Positions 17,484 through 25,861 of a stretch of 64,000 nucleotides of DNA are shown here, one piece after another. This DNA comes from Arthrobacter sp. NicSoilB8 (GTDB lineage: Bacteria; Actinomycetota; Actinomycetes; Actinomycetales; Micrococcaceae). Under the pieces are notes generated by a model. It did no database searches and was not told the DNA's origin. It saw only the letters and a list, made by a program, of their open reading frames with translations. Location: positions 62,001 through 126,000 of the forward strand of contig NZ_AP024655.1 of NCBI RefSeq assembly GCF_019977355.1, read 5' to 3'. Each line of letters opens with the position of its first letter. Position 1 is the first letter of the stretch. A program made the position numbers and the translations under genes.

Positions 17484-19208
17484 TTAGTGCTCGACGCCGA
17501 CGATCGAAAGGTCGATGCCGCCGAAGAAGTAGCCCACCTGGGCATTGCGGACATTGGAACCGACGACGCTGTTCGTGTGGCTGCGGACAAGAGGGATGAT
17601 CGGGTAGGTCTTCAGGGCTTGTCCGAACGCCTCGGACCACTTCTTGCCCAGCTCCTCCGAGGTCCCCGCGGTGTCCCTCAGCTCAAACATGGCCTTGGAT
17701 ATCTGGGGGTCGAAGTAGCGGGAAGTGTTGGAGAACCCGTAGCTGGTGCCATCGTTGTTCGGGCCAAGGATGGGGTCCGCCGAGGTCCGGATCGAAGCCG
17801 GATCCGCGCCCCCGCACCAGCCTGAACGTCCGATGTCCGGCAGCTGCTCACTGGCCATGACGGAGTAGTAGTTCGGAGCCGGAATCGGCACCAGCTGGAC
17901 GTCGATGCCCAGGGCCTTGAGGTTTTCCTGGACCACCGTGCCGGTGTTCTTGTAGGCGTCCCGGTTATTGGCGTAGCCGAAGGTGAGGGACTTGGGGTAC
18001 GTCTTGCCTTCGAGGAGTTTCTTGGCTTCGTCCAGCTTGGGCTTTCCGCTGGGATCGATCTCCAGCTCCTGGGCCACGTATCCGCGCATCTTGTCGTTCA
18101 GCGGCGTCTGGGTGAGCTCGCCGAAGCGGCGTCCGCCGTACTGGACCAGGATCGACTGGCGGTCCAGGGCAAGCGCAATGGCCTTGCGGACATCCGGGTC
18201 CTGGATCTTCTGCGTGTTCAGGCTCAGCACGTCGTTGCAGCCGAGCAGTCCCGAGGCGACCCGGTCCTTGACCTGGGCATCAGCCAGCTTGGCCGAATCC
18301 GAGGTCTGCAAGGCACCGTTCGAGTCCAGGGTGATGGCGTCGGGGTCTGCATTGGCCAGCAGCTGCTGACTGATGGTGGCCTGCGACGTGGACAGCGAGA
18401 AGCTGAAAGAGTCCGGGAGCGCCGTGCGGTTGGGGTCCGTGGCGGCATCCCAATGCGGGTTCCGGACAAGCTTGAGCGACTTGCCGCGGCTGTACGACTC
18501 CACCATGTAGGGCCCGGATGAAACCGGATGGTTCGTGTAATCCAGTTTGCTGTCCCTGTCCCGGGGCACGGGCGCGGTGTTGGACCGCGAGGCCAGCGCC
18601 GGAAACTCAGCGAACGGCTTCTTCAGATGGAATACGACAGTGCGCCCGTCAGGGGTTTCAACTGCCTGGAGCACCGCGGCAGGATCTTTGTAGGGTCCCT
18701 TGTAGCCGGCGGCGTCGAGCGCGGAATTCAGCTCCTGGGGCGCCTGGGTGTAGACGTCCTGGGCGAACGTGCGTTCGATGCCGTATTTGACGTCCGCGGC
18801 GGTGATCGGGCGGCCGTCCTCGAACTTCACGCCGTCCCGGAGCGTGAACGTCCAGGTGAGGCCGTCGGCAGAAGCCTTCCCGGTGTCCGTGGCGAGGTCC
18901 GGGACGATCGTGGGCGGCTGGCCCGCGGTTTCCTTGGCCATGGTGAGCGTCCGGTAGTACAACTGTCCGACGTTGGCCGTCTGGACGTAGTTGCTGTTTC
19001 CAGGGTCCAGCGTCTGGAAGTCGGAGGACATCAGGACATTGATGTTGCCGCCTTTGGCGGTGAAGCCGGGCTTCACGACCGCCGCGGCCAGCTCCGTTGC
19101 TGAACCGCTGGTTTTGGTGGCGCCCGGCTGGCCCTGGGACGCGGCACAGCCGGTGGCGGCCACGGAGATCAGCACGGCAAGTGCCAGAACTCTGGATGGG
19201 TATTTCAT
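17484..19208 (-). CDS. ABC transporter substrate-binding lipoprotein (SBP family 5)
   Basis: 574 aa. Residues 1-20 form a lipoprotein signal ending in AATGC, with the acylated cysteine at position 21. The mature part shows the SBP_bac_5 pattern: SSDFQTLDPGNSNY, LATDTGKASADGLTWTFTLRDG, FEDGRPITAADVKYGIERTF and VRKAIALALDRQSIL. ATG 19208 is chosen because AGGAGA lies just upstream and the signal peptide starts there. Family 5 proteins bind peptides, nickel, opines, sugars and other organic solutes, so the family alone does not give the ligand. The gene lies between the dppC- and dppB-type genes, an unusual order. Confidence 0.92.
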   Translation of the reverse strand: MKYPSRVLALAVLISVAATGCAASQGQPGATKTSGSATELAAAVVKPGFTAKGGNINVLMSSDFQTLDPGNSNYVQTANVGQLYYRTLTMAKETAGQPPTIVPDLATDTGKASADGLTWTFTLRDGVKFEDGRPITAADVKYGIERTFAQDVYTQAPQELNSALDAAGYKGPYKDPAAVLQAVETPDGRTVVFHLKKPFAEFPALASRSNTAPVPRDRDSKLDYTNHPVSSGPYMVESYSRGKSLKLVRNPHWDAATDPNRTALPDSFSFSLSTSQATISQQLLANADPDAITLDSNGALQTSDSAKLADAQVKDRVASGLLGCNDVLSLNTQKIQDPDVRKAIALALDRQSILVQYGGRRFGELTQTPLNDKMRGYVAQELEIDPSGKPKLDEAKKLLEGKTYPKSLTFGYANNRDAYKNTGTVVQENLKALGIDVQLVPIPAPNYYSVMASEQLPDIGRSGWCGGADPASIRTSADPILGPNNDGTSYGFSNTSRYFDPQISKAMFELRDTAGTSEELGKKWSEAFGQALKTYPIIPLVRSHTNSVVGSNVRNAQVGYFFGGIDLSIVGVEH

Positions 19209-19248
19209 GGTTCTCCTCATATGGGGGTCGGTGATGGTGATGGGTGCT

Positions 19249-20334
19249 CTAGTGGCGTGAGGCCTTGGGGTCCAGGGCATCGCGGACGGCGTCGCCGAGC
19301 AGGTTGAACGCCAGGACGGTGACGATCAGCATGGCGCCGGGGACGGCCAGGAACCACGGATCGCTGAGGTACCAGTTGCCGGACTGGGCGGCGTTGAGCA
19401 TCTGGCCCCACGACGGCGTGGGGTCTTTGACGCCGACGCCGAGGAAGGACAGTGCGGCCTCCGCGGAGATGTTGGTGGGGATGAGCATGGTGGCATAGAC
19501 CAGCACGACGCCCATCACGTTGGGGATGATCTGCCGAAACAGCACGCTGAGGTGGGAGGCGCCGAAGGAGCGGGCCGCCTCAACGAATTCACGCTCCCGG
19601 AGGCTGAGGACCTGGCCCCGGACGATCCGGGCAAGGTACGCCCAGCCGAAGAACCCCAGGATGATCACCAGCGAGGCCATGGGCAGGAAGCTGCCTTGGC
19701 CCAAAGGCGTGCCGCGCAGCCGGGACTGAAGGATGGGCGTCAGTGAGAGGACCAGCAAGAGGTGCGGGAAGGCGAGGAAGAGATCCATGATGCGGCTGAT
19801 GATCGCGTCCGTCCTTCCTCCGAAGTAGCCGGCCGCTGCCCCGAGCACAGTTCCAAGGAAAACTGAGACGGCCGTCGACAGCAGGGCGATGGTGAGGGAA
19901 ACCTGACCGCCGAAGGCGAGCCGGGCGAACAGATCCCGCCCCAGACCGGGTTCTACGCCAAGCCAGTGCTGCTCAGAGGGGTACATGTAGCCGGGAAGCG
20001 GCAGTCCAGGGGTTTCGAAATCATCGAGCACCTCAGGGCTGGTGTTGGAGGTGAAGGGATCATTTCCGGACCAGGCACTGAGGAAAGGCGCGAGAGCCGC
20101 AAACAGCACGATCGCGACGACGACACAGAGGCTCAGCAGGGCGATCTTGCTCCTGCGGATCCTGAGCCAGGCCGTCGCCAGCAGCGACCGCGCCTGGGCG
20201 GGAACAGCACTGACGGCGGCTTGGCCGCCGGGGGACGAGGGGCGGCTGACGCCGTCGCCTCTTCCGTCGCTGCCGTTGTCGCCGGGCGACGGACTCGCAG
20301 CAGTTGGTGTGGCACCGGACTGGAGCTGGGTCAT
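19249..20334 (-). CDS. ABC transporter permease (DppC/OppC)
   Basis: About 361 aa if started at ATG 20334. After a disordered Ser/Gly/Pro-rich N-terminus (about 45 residues) come six membrane spans with the DppC pattern [19 protein letters not shown], the EAA motif [24 protein letters not shown] and the ending [19 protein letters not shown]. The frame stays open to 20388, but that part overlaps operator site 5 and a promoter, so the later start is preferred; no strong ribosome-binding site was found. It is the promoter-proximal gene of dppC - SBP - dppB - dppD - dppF - deaminase. Confidence 0.88.
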   Translation of the reverse strand: MTQLQSGATPTAASPSPGDNGSDGRGDGVSRPSSPGGQAAVSAVPAQARSLLATAWLRIRRSKIALLSLCVVVAIVLFAALAPFLSAWSGNDPFTSNTSPEVLDDFETPGLPLPGYMYPSEQHWLGVEPGLGRDLFARLAFGGQVSLTIALLSTAVSVFLGTVLGAAAGYFGGRTDAIISRIMDLFLAFPHLLLVLSLTPILQSRLRGTPLGQGSFLPMASLVIILGFFGWAYLARIVRGQVLSLREREFVEAARSFGASHLSVLFRQIIPNVMGVVLVYATMLIPTNISAEAALSFLGVGVKDPTPSWGQMLNAAQSGNWYLSDPWFLAVPGAMLIVTVLAFNLLGDAVRDALDPKASRH

Positions 20335-20374
20335 CGGGAACGCTCGATTCAGGGTCCAAGGAGCAAGCTCCATC

Positions 20375-20421
20375 GTTTTGTATACCAAACATAGATTAGA
20401 GCACCATTTGTGCGATGTAAA
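20375..20421 (-). promoter_or_regulatory. Promoter of the ABC operon with overlapping operator (site 5)
   Basis: On the minus strand TTTACA (complement of 20416-20421), a 17-nt spacer and TAATCT (complement of 20393-20398) precede operator GTTTGGTATACAAAAC (complement of 20375-20390). The layout repeats that of the DUF3100 promoter at 9.95 kb: the same -35, same spacing, related -10 and operator immediately downstream. Confidence 0.72.
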
Positions 20422-20426
20422 TCACA
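20411..20426. promoter_or_regulatory. CRP/GlxR-like site overlapping the -35
   Basis: TGCGATGTAAATCACA fits TGTGA-N6-TCACA with one mismatch. Its inner 12 bases are exactly conserved at 9944-9955, where the outer half-site is weaker. This may be a real cAMP-receptor-type site or simply a conserved -35 context. Confidence 0.4.
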
Positions 20427-20437
20427 AAATGATGATA

Positions 20438-20451
20438 TCTGGAATACCAGA
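20438..20451. promoter_or_regulatory. GntR-regulon operator, site 6
   Basis: TCTGGAATACCAGA is a palindrome with one mismatched pair, related to TTTGGTATACCAAA. It lies 62 bp from site 5 (centre to centre), on the side of the divergent GntR gene, so it may serve autoregulation. Confidence 0.6.
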
Positions 20452-20623
20452 AGCGGCGTGGCTTGAGCTCTGCGGCCCGCTGGCCGGCCTGCCGTGCTCT
20501 ACGGAAGGCACCCCGGGCTGGCTGTGCGGGGGCCATCGAATGTGCCCGGAACCGGCAGCCGGGCACGTGTATGCTCAGGTGGAACGCTGAGCGGCACCGT
20601 CCGCCAGGGCCACGGGGTGAGTG

Positions 20624-21325
20624 ATGAACGGCGGTGTGAGTGTGGTTGAACCGAAGGGGGATGCGCTGAACGGGCGGGACGACGAGGTCCGGGCCGAACA
20701 CGTGTATCAGCTTGTCCTTGAGGGGATCGTAACCGGCAAATATGAGCAGGGCATGCGGCTGCGCGAACGGGAACTGTCAGAACTTCACAACGTGTCCAGA
20801 ATTCCCGTACGGGAAGCCATTCAGCGCCTCGAGCAGGACGGCTTCGTTGAGACTTTTCCCCGCCGGGGTGCGGCAGTGCGGCGGCTAACGCTCACCGACG
20901 TCAACGAACTCTTCGACGTCCGCCTCTGCCTCGAAACGTTCGCTGCGCGGACCGCGGCCGTCCGGGTCGCCGAGGGGCAGGACGGCGCAAGGCTGCAGGA
21001 ACTCGTGGACGAGACGCGGCGGGCCATCGACGACGGTCCGGAGGCGAGGGTTGCAAGTCTCAGCGCCGAATTCCATGCCGAAATAGTGCGGCTCTCTGGA
21101 AACCGTCTGCTGGTCGAATCCGTCAAACCGCTCTTTGGCCGCATGCGCTGGATATTTGGCCTGGCCCACAACCGCAGCAATGAGCTGCAGCGTGACGAAC
21201 ATGTGGAACTCTGTAATGCCATCCTCAAGGGCCGTCCGGATTTGGCCTATTCGCTGGCGTATTCACATATTGAGCTCGGCCGTGAACCAGTTCTTGCCGG
21301 CCTCGCCCACACACTCGCGCCGTAA
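20624..21325 (+). CDS. GntR-family (FCD) regulator, probable master of the TTTGGTATACCAAA regulon
   Basis: 233 aa. Winged HTH at about 17-80 (EHVYQLVLEGIVTGKYEQGMRLRERELSELHNVSRIPVREAIQRLEQDGFV) is followed by an FCD domain (ELFDVRLCLETFAARTAAVR, SAEFHAEIVRLSGNRLL, RDEHVELCNAILKG). GTG 20621 or ATG 20624 start; the sequence GGGGTGA precedes both. It is divergent from the ABC operon with two palindromic operators between them, and is the only GntR gene adjacent to these sites, so it is the natural candidate to bind all six. The effector is likely the imported substrate or its hydrolysis product. Confidence 0.88.
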   Translation: MNGGVSVVEPKGDALNGRDDEVRAEHVYQLVLEGIVTGKYEQGMRLRERELSELHNVSRIPVREAIQRLEQDGFVETFPRRGAAVRRLTLTDVNELFDVRLCLETFAARTAAVRVAEGQDGARLQELVDETRRAIDDGPEARVASLSAEFHAEIVRLSGNRLLVESVKPLFGRMRWIFGLAHNRSNELQRDEHVELCNAILKGRPDLAYSLAYSHIELGREPVLAGLAHTLAP

Positions 21326-21454
21326 CCGGCCGTTTCCCTGGGGCCTCCGGCTCTCTCTTAAAGCAAACGCCCTCCCGGGCCCGGGCGGGCAGGCACGGCG
21401 ACCACCTTGCTGCGGAATGCAACGCGAGCGGGCGTATCCGTGTCAGGATCAGTT

Positions 21455-22393
21455 ATGGCCGACCGTCTGATGCTGCTCGACACCGCGTCGCTGTACTTTC
21501 GCGCGTTCTACGGCGTGCCCGACTCGATCCGCCGGGCAGACGGCACGCCGGTGAACGCTGTTCGAGGGCTGCTCGACATGATTGCACGGCTGACGACCGA
21601 CTACGGCGCGACGCATCTCATTGCATGCTGGGACGACGATTGGCGCCCGCAGTGGCGGGTCGCCCTCATCCCGACCTACAAATCGCATCGGGTCGCAGAA
21701 GTGGTGGCCGGCGGCCCTGATGTGGAGATCGTGCCGGATGCGCTCGAGGCGCAGATTCCGATGATCCGCCGGGTGCTCGGGCTCGCCGGTATCGCCATCG
21801 TCGGGGCAGCCGGACATGAGGCCGACGACGTCATCGGCACCTACGCCAGCCACGCCCGGCTGCCGATTGACGTGGTAACGGGCGACCGCGACCTCTTCCA
21901 GGTCGTCGACGACGCCCGTCAGGCGCGGGTGATCTACACAGCGCGCGGCATGAAGAACCTCGAAATCATGACCGACGCGGCCATCGTCGGCAAGTATCGC
22001 ATCCTGCCGGCGCAGTATGCCGACTACGCGACCCTCCGCGGTGATACCTCCGACGGGCTCTCGGGCGTCGCCGGCATCGGCGAGAAGACCGCGGCGTCGC
22101 TGCTCGGAGAGTACGGCACGCTCGACCGGCTGCTCACGGCCGCCGCGGATGCAGGAAGCGGGCTGTCCGCTGCCGTGCGGTCGAAGCTCTCCGCGGCCTC
22201 CGACTACCTGGCGGTTGCGCCTTCAGTCGTGAAGATCGTGCGGGACCTCGACCTGCCGACCCTCGAGGAGGCCGGCGCGCAACTTCACCCCGTGGTCGGC
22301 AGTTCGCGGGCCGACCTTGAGCGTCTCGCCGCAGAGTGGAATCTGGGCGGTTCGGTCCGGCGCCTCCTCGAGGCGCTCGACCTGCGTCGCTGA
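21455..22393 (+). CDS. 5'-3' exonuclease (FEN-like, PolA N-terminal domain type)
   Basis: 312 aa, stand-alone version of the DNA polymerase I 5'-nuclease domain. Visible are the metal-binding start LMLLDTASLYFRAFYG, IACWDDDWRPQWR, the arch region LIPTYKSHR, GHEADDVIGTYA and VVTGDRDLFQVVDD, and the helix-hairpin-helix LRGDTSDGLSGVAGIGEKTAASLL. ATG 21455 has AGGAT upstream, and the longer open frame lacks family sequence. It would remove RNA primers or flaps. It appears unrelated to its neighbours. Confidence 0.93.
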   Translation: MADRLMLLDTASLYFRAFYGVPDSIRRADGTPVNAVRGLLDMIARLTTDYGATHLIACWDDDWRPQWRVALIPTYKSHRVAEVVAGGPDVEIVPDALEAQIPMIRRVLGLAGIAIVGAAGHEADDVIGTYASHARLPIDVVTGDRDLFQVVDDARQARVIYTARGMKNLEIMTDAAIVGKYRILPAQYADYATLRGDTSDGLSGVAGIGEKTAASLLGEYGTLDRLLTAAADAGSGLSAAVRSKLSAASDYLAVAPSVVKIVRDLDLPTLEEAGAQLHPVVGSSRADLERLAAEWNLGGSVRRLLEALDLRR

Positions 22394-22500
22394 CGAAGGG
22401 AAATCCCTGGATGGCGTGCTTCCCGCAGCCCGGGGTCGTGGGGTTTGCGGGATTCGGGGCGAGGGTCGTCGGCTGGCGGAAGCGATGTGCTGCGAGGCCT

Positions 22501-22537
22501 GGCCGGAGGTGCGTTCCACGGGACCGCACCTCCGGCC
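22501..22537 (-). terminator. Hairpin terminator after csbD
   Basis: GGCCGGAGGTGCG (22501-22513) pairs perfectly with CGCACCTCCGGCC (22525-22537) around an 11-nt loop, directly downstream (minus strand) of the csbD stop. No strong T-tract follows. Confidence 0.6.
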
Positions 22538-22551
22538 GCCGGCGGCGTACT

Positions 22552-22728
22552 TCAGTGTTTCTTGAAGGCGTCCTTGACCTTTTCGCCGGCCTGCTTCAGG
22601 TCGGCTTTGATCTGTTGGCCTTTGCCCTCGGCCTTCAGCCGGTCGTTGCCGGTGGCGTCGCCGGCGGCTTCTTTGCCCTTGCCGTGGAGCTTTTCGGCGG
22701 CGTTGTGGATCTTGTCACCCAGGCCCAT
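22552..22728 (-). CDS. CsbD-family stress protein
   Basis: 58 aa. The protein starts MGLGDKIHNAAEKLHGKGKE, continues with AAGDATGNDRLKAEGKGQ and ends KQAGEKVKDAFKKH, the standard CsbD pattern of a small, highly charged helical protein made under general stress. AGGAGG lies six bases before the ATG. A hairpin terminator follows. Monocistronic. Confidence 0.93.
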   Translation of the reverse strand: MGLGDKIHNAAEKLHGKGKEAAGDATGNDRLKAEGKGQQIKADLKQAGEKVKDAFKKH

Positions 22729-22858
22729 GATGATCCTCCTTATTTGGTCGCCCCCGCGACGTGAATGCCTTGGAGGGCAACAATTAATTGTAGGGACAGA
22801 CTGCCGGAAGTGGGGCCGTTTCCGCCGGGCGGAAACAGCCCCACACCGTGCGCGGCGG

Positions 22859-23320
22859 CTATTTCGGCCGCGCGGCCAGGGCTGATGCCAGTGCCGTGGC
22901 CGAGCTCGTGCTGCTGTTGATCCGCCAGTCTGTTTCCTTGTTGAAGTTGAACCAGACCACCGCGGTGACGTCGGCCTGAGCGGCCAGATAGCTGATCAGG
23001 GACGTGTTCCAGTCAGCTTTGGAGCCGCCTTGTTCCGCGGAAGATGTCTCTGCCACAAGCACCTGTTTGCCCGGGGCAAGCCGTCTCAGTTCGGACAGGC
23101 CGGGCCCGAAGAGCTCCGGGGGCGCGATCCAACTGCTCCAGGCCGCCGAGGTGCCCCAGTTGTACCCGTCGAGAGCTACCGCGTCCACGTAAGCGGGGCC
23201 GGGATACAAGCCGTCGAGCGGGGAAAGGGATGGCTGGGCGATCAACAGATGCTCCGCCGCGCGGCTGAAACCGTCGTGGTCGACGACGGCCAGAAAGTAC
23301 TTTAGCTTTCGTGTGTCCAC
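22859..23320 (-). pseudogene. Chimeric remnant: LysR HTH start joined to C-terminus of a GH26-like glycoside hydrolase
   Basis: An open frame of 153 aa starts at GTG 23320 (AAGGAG five bases upstream). Residues 1-33 (VDTRKLKYFLAVVDHDGFSR, then AAEHLLIAQPSLS) match the first half of a LysR-type DNA-binding domain. From about residue 34 the sequence switches to a secreted beta-mannanase/GH26-like C-terminus: YPGPAYVDAVALDGYNWGTS, VLVAETSSAEQGGSK, AVVWFNFNKETDWRINSS. Neither parent is complete: the LysR part lacks the rest of the wing and the effector domain, and the hydrolase part lacks its signal peptide and acid/base half. A deletion fusing two genes explains this best. The frame is intact across the joint (near 23220). 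Confidence 0.75.
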
Positions 23321-23468
23321 GCCAGCTCCTTCACCGGTTGTTGGGCTTCCGCGGCGCTGGTGGGTATGTCCCTGAGGCTTTATGGGTGAGGCTTTATGGA
23401 TGCGGCGCTCAAGCACAGATAGCCTACGCCTATCAGGGCACGGGCACGGGCAGGTGCGCGGGGCAGGA

Positions 23469-24215
23469 TCAGGGTGCGGTCGGGGCTCCCGGCAGCGAGA
23501 GGCGGGCTGCGAGGCCCGAAAGCAGGATGGTGATTCCTTCATCAAGTTCCGCCATCCCGTCGTAGTCGGCCAGGACAGGGGCGAGGGTGCGCAGATGGGG
23601 GAAGTCTTTGGCTGGAAGGCGATGCAGGCCCAGGCGGAGGAGGGCTTCGTTTTCGTCGGGGTCAACGATGAATTCCTGCAGCTCGTTGAGGATGTGCCCG
23701 TAGAGGAATCCGTAGTAGGCGCGGTAGACGTGCAACGCGTCTTCGGGTGCGAATCCGGCGTCGATCAGCAGGCCCAGGATCTGCTCCAGGGGCCGCAGCG
23801 TCCCCAGTGGGCGGAGCCCCAGGGGTGTTGACAGTGGGCGGGTGACGAGGAGGGGGACAACGTTGGGATGCCGGAGCGCCAGAAGCCGCAGGTCGTGGGC
23901 AATGCGGCGGAGCTGTGACTGCCAGTCGGGGTCGTTGGGAATGATGGCCAGTTCATTCAGGACGAGTTCCGAGACTCCGTCCAGCAGTGCAGCGCGGTTC
24001 TCGGCGTAGCGGTACAGGCCCATGGGATCCCGTCCGAGTTCCTGCCCGAGCCTGCGCATGGTGAGGGCGTCGAGTCCTTCGGCATCCACCAGGGTAAGCG
24101 CCGCTGACAGAACAAGCTCCCGAGTGAGGCGCTGCTTCTTGCCGGGGGCCGCTTGGGGCGCCGGGTTCGCTTCGGGCAACATCATGTTCCGTTCGGGTCG
24201 GTTCGGAAAATTCAC
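23469..24215 (-). CDS. TetR/AcrR-family regulator with TetR_C-type C-terminal domain
   Basis: 248 aa. HTH at about 28-75 (LTRELVLSAALTLVDAEGLD, then ALTMRRLGQELGRDPMGLYRYAENRAALLDG) and an all-alpha ligand domain (LRRIAHDLRLLALRHPNVVPLL, EDALHVYRAYYGFLYGHIL) resembling the tetracycline-repressor C-terminal family. GTG start at 24215 after GGGAA; ATG 24185 is an alternative. A palindrome at 24265-24277 in the upstream gap is the likely autoregulatory operator. No transporter or enzyme gene stands next to it, so the target is unclear. Confidence 0.88.
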   Translation of the reverse strand: MNFPNRPERNMMLPEANPAPQAAPGKKQRLTRELVLSAALTLVDAEGLDALTMRRLGQELGRDPMGLYRYAENRAALLDGVSELVLNELAIIPNDPDWQSQLRRIAHDLRLLALRHPNVVPLLVTRPLSTPLGLRPLGTLRPLEQILGLLIDAGFAPEDALHVYRAYYGFLYGHILNELQEFIVDPDENEALLRLGLHRLPAKDFPHLRTLAPVLADYDGMAELDEGITILLSGLAARLSLPGAPTAP

Positions 24216-24264
24216 GCTTCCCGCATATTCGGCAGGTTGCTTATTATGTAGTCTACGCCTAGAG

Positions 24265-24277
24265 TCTACGTTGTAGA
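24265..24277. promoter_or_regulatory. Probable TetR operator
   Basis: TCTACGTTGTAGA (arms TCTAC/GTAGA) lies 50 bp upstream of the TetR start. AGTCTACG is also repeated directly at 24250-24257 and 24263-24270, giving two overlapping half-sites 13 bp apart. Confidence 0.5.
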
Positions 24278-24451
24278 TTCATCGTTTTGACTGGCTTCCG
24301 CGACACGTGGATTCCCGGCATCACGCTCTACTCCGGGTCTGCGGCGACGCAGCAACCGGGATCATGCTTCGACGCCGCGTGCACGGCATTGAAGCACAGC
24401 TGCTGTAGCCACACGGCGGCACAGAATGCACCGCGAGGAAATGAGCCACTC

Positions 24452-24709
24452 ATGGCAACTTCTCACTATGACCAATTCCTGCAGGAAGCCACCACTCGTG
24501 ACCCTGTATCCGACCACGTCCTGGGCCGGGATCCGCTCTACGGCCTCTATACCAGCTGGTGCTTCCTGAGCCAGGCTGCACCCTGTCCCGAGGATGTCTT
24601 CTGGGCGGCCATGAAGAGGAAGCAGATCCATCCCAAGCGCACGGGCCTCCGCATGAAAGGGCCGGCCGCAGCCGACTACATCCTGGCCAGCTACCCGGGC
24701 CTGGTTTGA
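24452..24709 (+). CDS. Small hypothetical protein
   Basis: 85 aa, no recognised domain. The sequence HYDQFLQEATTRDPVSDHVL, then LYGLYTSWCFLSQ, AAMKRKQIHPKRTGLRMKGP and AADYILASYPGLV looks like a folded soluble protein with a winged-helix-like C-terminal half; I recall similar small proteins only from Arthrobacter-type genomes. GCGAGGAAATGAG lies upstream of the ATG. The next gene starts five bases after the stop, so the two form an operon. Confidence 0.65.
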   Translation: MATSHYDQFLQEATTRDPVSDHVLGRDPLYGLYTSWCFLSQAAPCPEDVFWAAMKRKQIHPKRTGLRMKGPAAADYILASYPGLV

Positions 24710-24714
24710 CCCGG

Positions 24715-25143
24715 ATGACAACCACGTCCAGCACGTACCTGCCCCGGGATGCCCACCAGCCTAGGGGCCGTCGTCCGTGGTGCGCGACATGCGCCACCGA
24801 CCGGCACCTCCTCGTGGACTCCGTCACCGTGATGAACCTGCAGCAGGAAACTCTCGCGGCTGCCATCAGTTGCACAATGTGCGGCAACGCTCATGTGGTG
24901 GCGACGACTGCGCAGTTTCTCGCAACCCTCCAGGGGCGGAATGGGAGCAGCGGCGGCGGCATGCACCGCTATGACGCCTACCGCCACTGCCAGGAGCCCA
25001 TGTCCGTGGTGGACCCTGAGCGACGGAGCGCGCACGGGCCAGTTTCCAATCACGCCGGGACCCCGGACTTTCTGGGGGACTACCTCCGGACACGCGTCCT
25101 GCGGTGCAGGTGCGGCTTCCAAATGGACGTACCCCGCCGCTGA
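24715..25143 (+). CDS. Hypothetical zinc-ribbon-like protein
   Basis: 142 aa. It carries CATC near residue 24 and CTMC near 55, with further cysteines in RHCQEP and LRCRCGF at the C-terminus, suggesting one or two zinc sites. No named family recognised. It follows the 85-aa gene by five bases and is probably translated with it. The position and the composition (DAHQPRGRRPWCATCATDRH) give no functional hint beyond metal binding. Confidence 0.6.
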   Translation: MTTTSSTYLPRDAHQPRGRRPWCATCATDRHLLVDSVTVMNLQQETLAAAISCTMCGNAHVVATTAQFLATLQGRNGSSGGGMHRYDAYRHCQEPMSVVDPERRSAHGPVSNHAGTPDFLGDYLRTRVLRCRCGFQMDVPRR

Positions 25144-25195
25144 CCGGCGGCATCCTCCGGGGAACGCATGATGCTCCAATCCGGCAACTGAGTAC

Positions 25196-25861
25196 TTACT
25201 GGAGATAATCCGGAGCCGCTTCCAGGCCGAAGTAACCCTCAAGGGTGGCGGTGACTCTAAGGGCGAGGTCCGGTCCCACATAGCGCAGATGCCATGGCTC
25301 GTAGGTGTAGCCGGTAGTGGCCTCGGCCCCGGCCGGGTATCGGATGATGAATCCGTACTTCGGGCCGTTCTTAGCCGCCCACTGGCCCGCCGGGGTGTTT
25401 GCGAAACAGGCCTGCAGGGCGCAGGTTCCGCTGGCATTGCCGATGTCCATGGCCAGGCCGGTCTGGTGTTCGCTGTAGCCGGGCCTGGCGGCAATAGTAT
25501 CCGCCGTAGCCTGTCCGTACTGGCGCACGTAGCTGTCATAGAGGCTGGCCTGCTGGCTGAAGGAACGGTAGCCGCTGATCGGTATGATGTTCACGCCGGC
25601 CGCCTTGGCGGCTTTGGCAAACTGCTTGTAGGCGTCCGCGGCCGGTGCCCGCAGCTGTTCCCCCTGGACCCTGACCAGCGACCCCGGCACGTACGTGGCC
25701 GGGTTCAGCTGCCGGTGCTTGTTGACCACCACCTGCAGGCTGGAGGCGGAATCGATGTCGTAGCCCACCGCCGCGACTGCCGTCACCGACGGTGCGATCA
25801 TGCCAAGCGAAAGCACAAGCCCCGCCACAGCACCTGAGATCCTGCTGAGTCTTTTTAGCAC
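25196..25861 (-). CDS. D-alanyl-D-alanine carboxypeptidase, VanY/M15B family
   Basis: 221 aa, exported. A signal peptide (about 1-32, ending near VTAVAA) precedes the M15B catalytic domain with ISGYRSFSQQASLYD, the zinc motif SEHQTGLAMDIG (His and Asp ligands), and EPWHLRYVG with the third ligand His. It trims D-Ala from peptidoglycan stem peptides. GTG 25861 is preferred over TTG 25873 because GGGAG lies five bases upstream and the shorter form starts with the basic end of the signal (MLKRLSR). Confidence 0.9.
   Translation of the reverse strand: MLKRLSRISGAVAGLVLSLGMIAPSVTAVAAVGYDIDSASSLQVVVNKHRQLNPATYVPGSLVRVQGEQLRAPAADAYKQFAKAAKAAGVNIIPISGYRSFSQQASLYDSYVRQYGQATADTIAARPGYSEHQTGLAMDIGNASGTCALQACFANTPAGQWAAKNGPKYGFIIRYPAGAEATTGYTYEPWHLRYVGPDLALRVTATLEGYFGLEAAPDYLQ

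Noticed and set aside
9979..20451. Reading the six GGTATACC palindromes as insertion-sequence ends
   Set aside because: They vary in flanks, lie at promoters, and are not associated with transposase genes; operator function explains them better.
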